Below, one piece after another: positions 9,401-16,806 of a stretch of DNA of 64,000 nt. The translations under genes were made by a program, and so were the position numbers. The notes under the pieces were generated by a model. That model was not told where the DNA came from, searched no databases, and was given only the letters and a program-made list of their open reading frames with translations. The stretch comes from Streptomyces mutabilis (GTDB lineage: Bacteria > Actinomycetota > Actinomycetes > Streptomycetales > Streptomycetaceae), in assembly GCF_014649815.1 (NCBI RefSeq), contig NZ_BMTT01000001.1, forward strand, positions 434,001-498,000, given 5' to 3'. How positions within the stretch are numbered: the first letter of the stretch is position 1; each line of letters begins with the position of its first letter.

Positions 9401-9647
9401 GGGCGGGGCCCCCGTCGACGGGCGCGATGTGCACCTCGGGAGCGCCGTCGCGGGTGGAGGTCCAGGCGACGGTGGTGCCGTCGGGCGAGATGCGCGGGTG
9501 GTTCACCGGCACGTTGTCGGCGCTGACCCGCCAGGCCCGGCCGCCGTCGAGCGGGGCGAGCCACACGTCGTCCTCGGCGGTGAAGGCGACCAACTCGCCG
9601 TGTGGGTGCGGAAAGCGGAGGTAGGCAGGCGCTGCGGGCTGTGTCAC
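6450..9647 (-). CDS. Tricorn protease homologue (S41 peptidase with PDZ)
   Basis: 1065 residues, the normal length for tricorn core peptidases. The N-terminal 600 residues form the two beta-propellers (repeated PDGTTVAW, PDGSRAAVASHDG and SPDSAWLAWS blades). Next come the C1 helical domain (MFDETGRIMRDHFW), a PDZ domain (APGVAVRAGDAIVAVAGQPV) and the tail-specific protease domain. Catalytic residues are in place: the Ser737-His738 pair in GTSHAYV, the nucleophile serine in FSGSDGD (about residue 959) and a glutamate in VENHGVDPD. The enzyme should trim proteasome- or Lon-derived peptides in the cytoplasm. Monocistronic, with a strong hairpin after it. Confidence 0.92.
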   Translation of the reverse strand: MTQPAAPAYLRFPHPHGELVAFTAEDDVWLAPLDGGRAWRVSADNVPVNHPRISPDGTTVAWTSTRDGAPEVHIAPVDGGPARRLTHWGSLRTQVRGWTRDGRVLALTTHGQASSRRTWARAVPLDGGPAETLPYGPVGEVAAGPHTVLLSAPMGREAAWWKRYRGGTAGKLWIDAEDDGEFVRLHSDLDGNIEYPFWVGDRIAFLSDHEGTGALYSSLADGSDLRRHTPLDGFYARHAATDGTRVVYSSAGELWTLDDLDGDEPRRLDIRLGGPRVDLQAYPVNAARWFGSASPDHTARGSAVAVRGGVHWVTHRSGPARALAATPGVRTRLPRTFRADGEEWVVWVTDAEGDDALEFAPATGLAPGSSPRRIAAGQLGRVLNLAMAPDGSRAAVASHDGRVLLVERATGEVREVDRSDDGDASGLVFSPDSAWLAWSHPGPDPLRQLKLANTTDLSVSEATPLRFKDYAPAFTVDGKHLAFLSTRSFDPVYDEHVFDLAFVEGARPYLITLAATTPSPFGPQRHGRPFETSEREETPDSEGTPTTRIDIEGLADRIVPFPVEAARYSGLRAAKDGVLWLRHPVTGVLGASRATPDAPDPHTELERYDLAQQRVEHLAGDADHFEVSGDGKRVLLWTDGRLKVVPSDRRASGDEDSDTNITVDLARVRQTVDPAAEWRQMFDETGRIMRDHFWRPDMNGVDWDGVLDRYRPVLDRLATHDDLVDLLWEVHGELGTSHAYVTPRGGHGSGARQGLLGADLSRHDDGTWRVDRVLPSETSDPDARSPLAAPGVAVRAGDAIVAVAGQPVDPVTGPGPLLVGTAGKPVELTVSPAGGGEPRHAVVVPLADEEPLRYHAWVADRRAYVHETSGGRLGYLHVPDMQAPGWAQIHRDLRVEVAREGLVVDVRENRGGHTSQLVVEKLARRIVGWDLPRGMRPSSYPLDAPRGPVVAVANEFSGSDGDIVNAAIKALGIGPVVGTRTWGGVIGIDSRYRLVDGTLITQPKYAFWLEGYGWGVENHGVDPDVEVPQRPQDHAAGRDPQLDEAIRLALAALEETPAKTPPSLP

Positions 9648-9725
9648 CCTTTCACCCTATGCAGGGGCGGGGCCCGCCGACAGGGGTTTGGATCACATAC
9701 CGGCCACGGCCCGCGCGCGGTGCGG

Positions 9726-10235
9726 CTACTTGCCCTCCACCGGCCGGCAGTGCGGGTCGTCCGGGCACCAGATGGTGCGGGTGACGGTCACGGTGGGGCG
9801 GGGCTGCTGCTGCGACGGCTCGTTCGCGGAAGGGCCGCCGGTGGCTTCGCAGTTGCCCAGCCCGTCGACCCGGAACCACTCCTTGCCGTCCACCTTCGCG
9901 GTCAACTCGCCGCGCACGCAGGCGCCGTTGACGACGCGGGTGACCTTGCCGTCGACGGTGATGTCCTTCCCGTCGTCCGTCCTGCCCTCGCACTCGACCG
10001 TCGCGACGGCGTTCTCGGAAGCGCCGGTGGCCTCGTCGCCGTAGGAGGCGGTGCAGGTCAGCCACCTCACCTCCGCCTTCTGCCGCTCCAGTTCACGCGT
10101 CACCGTCCGGTCGGTCGTGAACGCCACCGACGCGGAACTGAGCCCGCCCGGCTCGCACGCGACCGCTCCGCCGACGGCGACGACCACACCGACGACCGCC
10201 GGAGCAATACGCCGAATCCGCCTCGATGCCCCCAT
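9726..10235 (-). CDS. Secreted or lipid-anchored protein of unknown function
   Basis: 169 residues. Basic residues at the N terminus (RRIRR) precede a hydrophobic segment, VVGVVVAVGGAVAC, ending in a cysteine. The context AVAC is a weak lipobox, so the protein is either a lipoprotein or a secreted protein. The mature part has paired cysteines, DGKDITVDGKVTRVV strands resembling a DUF4333-like fold, and a Q/P-rich stretch before a C-terminal WCPDDPHCRP. I do not recognise a function. It is divergent from the small gene at 10307. Confidence 0.65.
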   Translation of the reverse strand: MGASRRIRRIAPAVVGVVVAVGGAVACEPGGLSSASVAFTTDRTVTRELERQKAEVRWLTCTASYGDEATGASENAVATVECEGRTDDGKDITVDGKVTRVVNGACVRGELTAKVDGKEWFRVDGLGNCEATGGPSANEPSQQQPRPTVTVTRTIWCPDDPHCRPVEGK

Positions 10236-10306
10236 GCGGGGCAGCCTGCCACCGGTACGGGGCCGGCGGTAGGGCGCATACGGCCACTCCTCACTACCGT
10301 GGGCCC

Positions 10307-10666
10307 ATGCGCGACGGACGCCGGCTCAGACGGCTCGTGGTGGACGAGGCGGCCACCGCCTACGTGTGGTCGGTGCGTCACCGGCACAGTGTCACGGAGC
10401 CCTGCCAGGAGGTGCTCACCCTGTCCCGGGACGGGACGCGGACCCGTCTGCTGTTCCCGGGCGGCGGGGGACGGCACGTCCCCGACGGTTTCCTGCCCTC
10501 GGGCTGTGTGGCGCTGGGGGACGCCGCTCTCAACCTGCACGAACCGGGTGTCGTACGGGCCTTCGTCGACGAGGCGGCCCGGCGCGGCCTGCTGGACCGG
10601 TCCGCGGACCTCGACGGCTGGGAGCTGTTCCCGGCCGTGGTCGCCGCCCGCGAGGCGGACGGCTGA
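10307..10666 (+). CDS. Small protein of unknown function
   Basis: 119 residues, starting MRDGRRLRRLVVDEAATAYV, with a VRHRHSVTEPCQEVLTLS strand and a helical C terminus (NLHEPGVVRAFVDEAARRG). No transmembrane segment or catalytic motif is visible. Codon use is like its neighbours. It ends ten bases from the converging rsmE stop. An ATG upstream at 10226 is in frame, but the added residues look non-coding. Function unknown. Confidence 0.6.
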   Translation: MRDGRRLRRLVVDEAATAYVWSVRHRHSVTEPCQEVLTLSRDGTRTRLLFPGGGGRHVPDGFLPSGCVALGDAALNLHEPGVVRAFVDEAARRGLLDRSADLDGWELFPAVVAAREADG

Positions 10667-10676
10667 CCCGGGGCCG

Positions 10677-11423
10677 TCAGGACCAGCGGCCGGTGCGGGC
10701 CAGCAGGACGGCGGTCGCCGCGGTGCCCGCGGTGGAGGTGCGCAGGACGCTGCGTCCCAGGCGGTAGGGCCGGGCACCGGCCTCGGCGAAGAGCGCCAAC
10801 TCCTCGGGGGACACGCCGCCTTCGGGACCGACCACGAGCACGATGTCGCCGGTGGTGGGGAGTTCCGCGGCGGCCAGGGGCTCTTCGCCGCTCTCGTGGA
10901 GTACGGCGGCGAAGTCGGCGTCGGCCAGAAGGGAGGCAACCTGCTTGCTCGTCGCCGCGTCCGCGACGTCGGGGAAGCGGACCCGGCGGGACTGCTTGCC
11001 GGCCTCGCGGGCCGTCGCCCGCCACTTGCCGAGCGCCTTCAGGCCCCGGTCGCCCTTCCACTGCGTGATGCAGCGGGACGCCGCCCAGGGCACGATCGCG
11101 TCGACGCCGACCTCGGTCATCGTCTCGACGGCCAGCTCGCCCCGGTCGCCCTTGGGCAGTGCCTGGACGACGGTGATGCGGGGCTGCTGCGGCGTTTCCC
11201 CGTGGACGGTCAGGTCCGTGACGACCAGCCGGTCCTTGCCCTCGGCGGCCTTCACCACGCCCTCGGCCCAGCGTCCGCGTCCGTCGGTGAGGACGACGTC
11301 CTCGCCGGGCCGGAGCCGCTTCACGGAGACCGCGTGCCGTCCCTCGGGGCCGTCGAGGACGTACTCCCCTCCGGGCAGGTCCCCCGGCCCGAGGGCGTCG
11401 ACCACGAACACCGGTGCCGTCAT
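10677..11423 (-). CDS. rsmE: 16S rRNA (uracil-1498-N3) methyltransferase
   Basis: 248 residues of the SPOUT class. The PUA-like N-terminal domain carries the EGRHAVSVKRLRPGE motif. The C-terminal knot has LPKGDRGE, GVDAIVPWAASRC, VVGPEGGVSPEEL and LGRSVLRTSTA, the S-adenosylmethionine site. It methylates U1498 of 16S rRNA in the 30S subunit. The start overlaps the stop of the upstream oxygenase gene (ATGA), which sets the ATG at 11423. Confidence 0.93.
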   Translation of the reverse strand: MTAPVFVVDALGPGDLPGGEYVLDGPEGRHAVSVKRLRPGEDVVLTDGRGRWAEGVVKAAEGKDRLVVTDLTVHGETPQQPRITVVQALPKGDRGELAVETMTEVGVDAIVPWAASRCITQWKGDRGLKALGKWRATAREAGKQSRRVRFPDVADAATSKQVASLLADADFAAVLHESGEEPLAAAELPTTGDIVLVVGPEGGVSPEELALFAEAGARPYRLGRSVLRTSTAGTAATAVLLARTGRWS

Positions 11424-12505
11424 CGGCCCGTACCTCCCGTCGCGAGTCCCGACAACGCTGTCCCGGCCGCGGCGAGTTCGGCGGCCAGCACCTCCACCAG
11501 CTGCCCGGCGGGCAGCTCCCGCGCCATCCGGTGGCCCTGTCCCGCCCACAGGGCCATGCCCTGGGCGTCGCCCGACTTGGCCGCCGCCTTGCGCAGGGGT
11601 GCGGTGAGGTGGTGCACCTCGGGGTAGGCGGCGGGGGCGTACGGGCCGTGCTCGCGCAGGAAGCGGTTGACCAGGCCGCGGGCGGGGCGGCCGGAGAAGG
11701 CGCGGGTCAGTTCGGTGCGAACGAACAAGGGGTTGGTCAGGGCCTGCTTGTGCAGGTCGTGCGCGCCGGACTCGGGGGTGGCCAGGAAGGCGGTGCCGAG
11801 CTGGGCCGCGCTCGCGCCGGCGGCGAGGGCGGCGGCGATCTGCCCGCCGCGCATGATGCCGCCGGCGGCGACGATCGGCAGGCTCACCGTCTCCCGGACC
11901 TGGGCGACCAGCGACAGCAGTCCCGTGCCGGTACCGCCGGTGCCCGGGTTGTCGCGGTGGGTGCCCTGGTGTCCGCCGGCCTCCGTGCCCTGCGCGATCA
12001 CCGCGTCGGCGCCGGACAGCTCGACGGCCCGGGCCTCGTCCGCGGTGGTGGCGGTGACCAGCGCGAAGGTGCCGACGCGGTGCAGGGAGTCGACGACCTC
12101 GCGGCTCGGGACGCCGAAGTGGAACGACACCACCGGCACCGGGTTGTCCAGCAGCACCGCGAGCTTGGTGTCGTAGCCGTCGTCCCGGCCGCACTCCGGA
12201 TCGCCGAGTTCCGTCTCGTACCAGGCGGCCTCGCCGGCCAGCTGGTGGGCGTAGACGCCGACGGCGGAGGGGTCGGCCGTCTCCGGCTGGGGCATGAAGA
12301 GGTTGACGCCGAAGGGGCGGTTCGTCAGCCCCCGCAGCTGCTTGATCTCCTGGTACATCCCGTCCGCGGTCTTGTACCCGGCGGCGAGGAATCCCAGCCC
12401 ACCCGCCTCGCAGACCGCGGCGGCGAGCTGCGGCACGGAGACGCCGCCCGCCATGGGCGCCTGCACGATCGGGCAGGGGAAGAGATCGGTCAGTGCGGAG
12501 GACAT
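11420..12505 (-). CDS. Nitronate monooxygenase-type flavoprotein
   Basis: 361 residues of the FMN TIM-barrel family (2-nitropropane dioxygenase type). Visible are PIVQAPMAGGVS at the N terminus, VVSFHFGVPS, a QGTEAGGHQG phosphate-binding stretch and LPIVAAGGIMRG. These enzymes oxidise nitronates such as propionate-3-nitronate, though many members have other substrates. Its stop overlaps the rsmE start, so the two are coupled. Family is clear, physiological substrate is not. Confidence 0.85.
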   Translation of the reverse strand: MSSALTDLFPCPIVQAPMAGGVSVPQLAAAVCEAGGLGFLAAGYKTADGMYQEIKQLRGLTNRPFGVNLFMPQPETADPSAVGVYAHQLAGEAAWYETELGDPECGRDDGYDTKLAVLLDNPVPVVSFHFGVPSREVVDSLHRVGTFALVTATTADEARAVELSGADAVIAQGTEAGGHQGTHRDNPGTGGTGTGLLSLVAQVRETVSLPIVAAGGIMRGGQIAAALAAGASAAQLGTAFLATPESGAHDLHKQALTNPLFVRTELTRAFSGRPARGLVNRFLREHGPYAPAAYPEVHHLTAPLRKAAAKSGDAQGMALWAGQGHRMARELPAGQLVEVLAAELAAAGTALSGLATGGTGR

Positions 12506-12561
12506 GAGCGCATGTTGTCACGTCCTCGGAACGAGTCCGAATCCGGGCTTCCGTTGGCATA

Positions 12562-12595
12562 CGCCAGGAGCATCCGCGTCGCGGAGCCCCTGGCG
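12562..12595. terminator. Hairpin downstream of dnaJ
   Basis: CGCCAGG (12562-12568) pairs with CCTGGCG (12589-12595), enclosing a second CCGC/GCGG stem. It lies just beyond the dnaJ stop on the minus strand and before the oxygenase gene, so it probably ends the hrcA-dnaJ transcript. Confidence 0.55.
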
Positions 12596-12616
12596 ACAAG
12601 CCGTGCCCGGTGCCCG

Positions 12617-13756
12617 TCAGCGCCCGTTGAAGGCGTCCTTCAGACGCGAGAAGAGGCCCTGCTGACCAGGCTGGAACTGCCCCTGCGGACGCTCCTCGCC
12701 GCGCAGCTTGGCGAGCTCGCGCAGCACGCGTTCCTGTTCTGGGTCGAGTTTGGTCGGGGTGGTCACCTCGACGTGGACGATCAGGTCGCCCCGGCCGCCG
12801 CCGCGCAGGTGGGTGACGCCCCGGCCGTGCAGCGGGATCGACTGGCCGGACTGGGTGCCCGGACGGATGTCGACCTCCTCCATGCCGTCGAGGGTCTCCA
12901 GCGGCACCTTGGTGCCGAGGGCCGCCGCCGTCATCGGGATGGTGACCGTGCAGTGCAGGTCGTCGCCGCGGCGCTGGAAGGTCGAGTGCGGCAGCTCGTG
13001 GATCTCGACGTACAGGTCACCGGCGGGGCCGCCGCCGGGGCCGACCTCTCCCTCGCCCGCGAGCTGGATGCGGGTGCCGTTGTCGACACCGGCCGGGATC
13101 TTCACGGTGAGCGTGCGACGGGAGCGGATGCGGCCGTCGCCCGCGCACTCCGGGCACGGGGTGGGGACCACGGTGCCGAAGCCCTGGCACTGGGGGCAGG
13201 GGCGGGAGGTCATGACCTGGCCCAGGAAGGACCGGGTGACCTGCGAGACCTCACCCCGGCCGCGGCACATGTCACACGTCTGGGCGGAGGTGCCCGGGGC
13301 CGCGCCCTCGCCGCTGCAGGTGTTGCAGACGACGGCCGTGTCGACCTGGATGTCCTTGGTCGTGCCGAAGGCCGCCTCGTCCAGCTCGACCTCGATGCGG
13401 ATCATGGCGTCCTGGCCGCGGCGGGTGCGCGAGCGCGGTCCGCGCTGCGACGCCGTGCCGAAGAACGCGTCCATGATGTCCGAGAAGTTGCCGAAGCCGC
13501 CCGCGCCGAAGCCGCCGGCTCCGCCACCGCCCGCCGCCTGGGACAGCGGGTCGCCGCCGAGGTCGTAGACCTGCTTCTTCTGCGGGTCCGACAGCACCTC
13601 GTAGGCGGCGTTGATCTCCTTGAACCGCTCCTGGGTCTTCGGATCGGGGTTGACGTCCGGGTGCAGCTCGCGCGCGAGCCTCCGGAACGCCTTCTTGATC
13701 TCGTCCTGGGACGCGTCGCGGCGCACGCCGAGTACGGCGTAGTAGTCCGTGGCCAC
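12617..13756 (-). CDS. dnaJ2: Chaperone DnaJ (second copy type, hrcA-linked)
   Basis: 379 residues. The J domain has HPD at 32-34, followed by a glycine/alanine-rich linker (about 70-90), four zinc-finger repeats (CNTCSGEG, CDMCRGRG, CPQCQGFG, CPECAGDG) and the C-terminal substrate domains. It stimulates DnaK ATPase and delivers unfolded clients. The GTG start follows the hrcA stop without a gap (TAG then GTG), so it is expressed with hrcA and falls under the same CIRCE control. In streptomycetes the other dnaJ is normally in the dnaK operon; hence the name for this copy. Confidence 0.93.
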   Translation of the reverse strand: MATDYYAVLGVRRDASQDEIKKAFRRLARELHPDVNPDPKTQERFKEINAAYEVLSDPQKKQVYDLGGDPLSQAAGGGGAGGFGAGGFGNFSDIMDAFFGTASQRGPRSRTRRGQDAMIRIEVELDEAAFGTTKDIQVDTAVVCNTCSGEGAAPGTSAQTCDMCRGRGEVSQVTRSFLGQVMTSRPCPQCQGFGTVVPTPCPECAGDGRIRSRRTLTVKIPAGVDNGTRIQLAGEGEVGPGGGPAGDLYVEIHELPHSTFQRRGDDLHCTVTIPMTAAALGTKVPLETLDGMEEVDIRPGTQSGQSIPLHGRGVTHLRGGGRGDLIVHVEVTTPTKLDPEQERVLRELAKLRGEERPQGQFQPGQQGLFSRLKDAFNGR

Positions 13757-14773
13757 CTACGACTCCGCCAGGATCTGTCCGACGTACCGTGCCACTGCGC
13801 GTACCGCTCCCATCGTTCCCGGGTAGTCCATGCGGGTCGGTCCGACCACGCCGAGCTTGGCAACCGCCTCGCCGCCCGAACCGTAGCCCACCGACACGAC
13901 GGACGTGGAGTTGAGTCCTTCGTGGGCGTTCTCGTGACCGATACGGACGGTCACGCCCGGATCCTTCGCCTCGCCGAGCAGCTTGAGGAGCACGACCTGC
14001 TCCTCCAGCGCCTCGAGCACCGGCCGGATCGTGAGGGGGAAGTCGTGCCCGAAGCGGGTGAGATTGGCGGTGCCGCCGATCATCAGCCGCTCCTCGTTCT
14101 CCTCGACCAGCGTCTCCAGGAGAGTGGAGAGCACGGTGGAGACCGTACCCCGGTCCTCGGCCTCGAAGGCCTCCGGGAGGTCCTCGACCAGGCCCGGCAC
14201 GTCCGCGAACCGCCGTCCCGCCACTCGGCTGTTGAGCCGCGCCCGCAGGTCCGCGAGGGACGCCTCGCCGAACGGCGCCGGGCAGTCGACCATACGCTGC
14301 TCGACCCGCCCGGTGTCCGTGATCAGCACGAGCATCACACGCGCGGGCGCGAGCGAGAGCAGCTCGACGTGGCGCACGGTCGAGCGGGTCAGCGACGGGT
14401 ACTGCACGACGGCGACCTGCCGGGTCAGCTGCGCGAGCAGCCGCACCGTGCGGGCCACGACGTCGTCGAGGTCGACGGCGCCCTCCAGGAAGTTCTGGAT
14501 GGCGCGCCGCTCGGGCGCGGTCATGGGCTTGACGCCGGCCAGCTTGTCGACGAAGAGCCGGTAGCCCTTGTCGGTCGGGATGCGTCCCGCGCTGGTGTGC
14601 GGCTGGGCGATGAACCCCTCGTCCTCCAGGGCCGCCATGTCGTTGCGCACGGTGGCCGGGGAGACGCCGAGGTGGTGCCGCTCGGTGAGGGCCTTGGAGC
14701 CGACGGGCTCCTCGGTGCCGACGTAGTCCTGAACGATGGCGCGCAGCACCTTCAGCCTGCGTTCACTGAGCAT
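13757..14773 (-). CDS. hrcA: Heat-inducible repressor HrcA
   Basis: 338 residues. The winged helix at the N terminus ([58 protein letters not shown]) is the classical HrcA signature, followed by a GAF-like domain and inserted dimerisation region. It represses chaperone genes at low temperature by binding CIRCE with help from GroEL. A perfect CIRCE-type repeat stands 39 bases upstream of the start, so it regulates itself and dnaJ. Confidence 0.95.
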   Translation of the reverse strand: MLSERRLKVLRAIVQDYVGTEEPVGSKALTERHHLGVSPATVRNDMAALEDEGFIAQPHTSAGRIPTDKGYRLFVDKLAGVKPMTAPERRAIQNFLEGAVDLDDVVARTVRLLAQLTRQVAVVQYPSLTRSTVRHVELLSLAPARVMLVLITDTGRVEQRMVDCPAPFGEASLADLRARLNSRVAGRRFADVPGLVEDLPEAFEAEDRGTVSTVLSTLLETLVEENEERLMIGGTANLTRFGHDFPLTIRPVLEALEEQVVLLKLLGEAKDPGVTVRIGHENAHEGLNSTSVVSVGYGSGGEAVAKLGVVGPTRMDYPGTMGAVRAVARYVGQILAES

Positions 14774-14811
14774 CGCGCACACCTCCAGAAGTCGTCCGCC
14801 CGGTGTTCTCC

Positions 14812-14838
14812 CTGGCACTCACCGTGTTCGAGTGCCAG
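14812..14838. promoter_or_regulatory. CIRCE operator
   Basis: A perfect 9-9-9 inverted repeat, CTGGCACTC then nine bases then GAGTGCCAG, matching the CIRCE consensus (TTAGCACTC-N9-GAGTGCTAA) in its inner seven bases of each arm. It lies between hrcA (minus strand) and the metallo-hydrolase gene (plus strand). Confidence 0.93.
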
Positions 14839-14936
14839 ACTTCCCCGGCCCAGTGTACGGCCGTGGGGTACGCCCACGGCAAGGCCGGTTCGCCGCCGCC
14901 GTGCCCGCGGGTGTGCCCACCGATAGCGTCGCGGTC

Positions 14937-15671
14937 ATGAGCGTGATGTGGGAGGACCGTGGGTGGGAGCGGCTGGCGCCCGGGGTGGGCCGGTGCCGGC
15001 TCCCGGTGTGGGACTGCACGGCGGGGCTGGTCGTCGGCACGGGCGCCGCGCTGCTCGTGGACGCCGGGTCGAGCCTCGGTGAGGGCGCCCGGTTGCGCGC
15101 GGCGGCGCAGGCGCTCGCCGGTCGCCGTGTGACGCATCTCGCGCTGACCCACCCGCACTTCGACCACGTCTTCGGCGCGGCGGCGTTCGCGGGCGTGGAC
15201 GTGTACGGGGCGGTGGGCACCGACACGTTGTTCGCGCGGGGCGGACACGGGCCGGAGGCGCTCCGCGCGGACGCGGTGGCGGAGGGGCTGGACGCGCGGG
15301 CGGCGGAGGAGGCGGCCGACGCGCTGGTCCGCGTCCCGCACGAGGTGTGCGGCGAGTGGACGCTCGACCTGGGCGGCGGCCGGCAGGTCCTGCTGGCCGA
15401 CGTGGGCCCGGGGCACACCGGCCACGACCTCGCGGTGCTGGTGCCGGGAGATCCGGAGGTGGTCTTCTGCGGCGACCTGGTCGAGGAGTCCGGCGAGCCG
15501 CAGGCGGGCCCCGACGCCGTTCCGGCGCACTGGCCGGCCGCGCTGGACCGGCTGCTCGATCTGGGCGGCGAGGACGCGGTGTACGTGCCCGGTCACGGCG
15601 CGGTGGTGGACGCGGCGTTCGTGCGGGCCCAACGGGACGCGCTGGCCGCGCGCTTCGGCGTGTCGTGCTGA
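14937..15671 (+). CDS. Metallo-beta-lactamase-fold hydrolase
   Basis: 244 residues. Zinc motif LTHPHFDHVFG, then DVGPGHTGHDLAVLV, FCGDLVEES and YVPGHGAVVD supply the expected histidine and aspartate ligands. It resembles the glyoxalase-II-like or lactamase-like hydrolases with unassigned substrates. The ATG at 14937 is chosen because coding character begins there. It is divergent from hrcA and starts about 100 bases from the CIRCE element, so heat regulation is possible but not shown. Confidence 0.8.
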   Translation: MSVMWEDRGWERLAPGVGRCRLPVWDCTAGLVVGTGAALLVDAGSSLGEGARLRAAAQALAGRRVTHLALTHPHFDHVFGAAAFAGVDVYGAVGTDTLFARGGHGPEALRADAVAEGLDARAAEEAADALVRVPHEVCGEWTLDLGGGRQVLLADVGPGHTGHDLAVLVPGDPEVVFCGDLVEESGEPQAGPDAVPAHWPAALDRLLDLGGEDAVYVPGHGAVVDAAFVRAQRDALAARFGVSC

Positions 15672-15705
15672 TCTCGGCGCGCCCGCTCCTCGTATCGTCA
15701 TCAGA

Positions 15706-16521
15706 ATGCGCCAGTACTCCGCCGATCTGACCCCTCCGTGGAAGAAATCGCAGCCGGTGCCGGAGGTTCCGGCCGACCCCGGTCTGGTGGTCGAGGAGCC
15801 CGGGACCGGGTTCTGCGGCGCGGTGATCGGCTGCGAGGCCGGCACGGTGACCCTGGAGGACCGCTTCGGCAAGCACCGGGTGTTCCCGATGGAGCCGCGC
15901 GGCTTCCTGCTGGAGGGGCGGGTGGTGACCTTGGTGCGGCCGTCGCCCTCCGCTCCGGTGCGGCCCTCCCGTACGGCGTCGGGGTCGGTGGCGGTCCCGG
16001 GGGCCCGCGCCCGGGTGGCGCGCGCCGGGCGCATCTACGTGGAGGGGCGGCACGACGCCGAACTGGTCGAGAAGGTCTGGGGCGACGACCTGCGCATCGA
16101 GGGCGTGGTGGTGGAGTACCTGGAGGGCGTCGACGACCTTCCGTCCATCGTCGACGACTTCGCGCCGGGGCCGGACGCTCGGCTGGGGGTCCTGGTGGAC
16201 CACCTGGTGCCGGGTTCGAAGGAATGGCGGATCGCGCAGGCGGTGACGAGCGAGCACGCGCTGGTCGTGGGCCATCCCTACATCGACATCTGGGAGGCGG
16301 TGAAGCCGTCGTCGCTGGGGATCGAGGGCTGGCCCCGGGTGCCGCGCGGTCAGGACTGGAAGACGGGGGTGTGCCGGGCGCTGGGGTGGCCGGCCGAGAA
16401 CACGGGGGCGGTGTGGCAGGCCATCCTGGCGCGGGTGGGGTCGTACAAGGATGTGGAGCCGGCGTTGTCGGGGCGGGTGGAGGAGTTGATCGATTTCGTC
16501 ACGGGTGGCGGTGGGGCCTGA
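15706..16521 (+). CDS. DUF3097 family protein
   Basis: 271 residues. An N-terminal beta-rich part (VVEEPGTGFCGAVIGCEAGTVTLEDRFG) is followed by a region with IYVEGRHDAELVEKVWGDDLR and VDHLVPGSKEW, which resembles a TOPRIM-like nucleotide-binding core (E, then DH). The family is near-universal in actinobacteria and has no established function. It follows the metallo-hydrolase gene by 34 bases on the same strand, so the two may share a transcript. The family call rests on memory of the sequence pattern. Confidence 0.8.
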   Translation: MRQYSADLTPPWKKSQPVPEVPADPGLVVEEPGTGFCGAVIGCEAGTVTLEDRFGKHRVFPMEPRGFLLEGRVVTLVRPSPSAPVRPSRTASGSVAVPGARARVARAGRIYVEGRHDAELVEKVWGDDLRIEGVVVEYLEGVDDLPSIVDDFAPGPDARLGVLVDHLVPGSKEWRIAQAVTSEHALVVGHPYIDIWEAVKPSSLGIEGWPRVPRGQDWKTGVCRALGWPAENTGAVWQAILARVGSYKDVEPALSGRVEELIDFVTGGGGA

Positions 16522-16527
16522 CGCCGG

Positions 16528-16768
16528 GGAAGGTGCCGGGTTCGCCGGTGTCCAGCTCGGACCTCGCAGCTTCCAGTGGCAGGCGGTCCCCGACGGGACC
16601 GGCGCCGCCGCGGGACCTCCTGCACATCGGCAACGATCCTGCGGTGCACGATGTCAGGGCCGGCCGTCATCACGATCACCCCCCCCGGAGATGCTCCACC
16701 TTCACGCCCTCGGGAGGTTCGAGTTCCTCGAAGTACTTGGTGATCCCGCGTTCGTCCACGGCGCGCAT
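16528..16768 (-). pseudogene. Frameshifted, truncated Uma2-type (DUF820) nuclease remnant
   Basis: The minus strand reads MRAVDERGITKYFEELEPPE and then GVKVEHLRGG, where it stops. In the next frame it continues IVMTAGPDIVHRRIVADVQ. Together these match the start of Uma2-type putative restriction-endonuclease-fold proteins (VELLRGEIVMMAGP-like). The frame breaks inside a run of eight G residues on the coding strand (plus-strand C run at 16679-16686); six or nine would restore it. Homology fades after about 65 residues, and the end abuts the converging DUF3097 gene, so the catalytic core is missing. It is probably dead, although sequencing error in the run could explain the frameshift. Confidence 0.6.
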
Positions 16769-16806
16769 CTCCCTGGCCCTGCGCACCGATTCACTCGCCC
16801 GAGGGA

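Noticed and set aside
6546-11627. Very long plus-strand frame (about 1690 codons) opposite the tricorn gene
   Set aside because: Shadow of the high-GC minus-strand tricorn, rsmE and neighbouring genes. Composition is Gly/Val/Asp-rich with no domain, while the minus-strand frames have complete families.
11414-14926. Long plus-strand frame opposite dnaJ and hrcA
   Set aside because: Antisense shadow. It lacks recognisable motifs, while dnaJ, hrcA and CIRCE on the minus strand explain the region.
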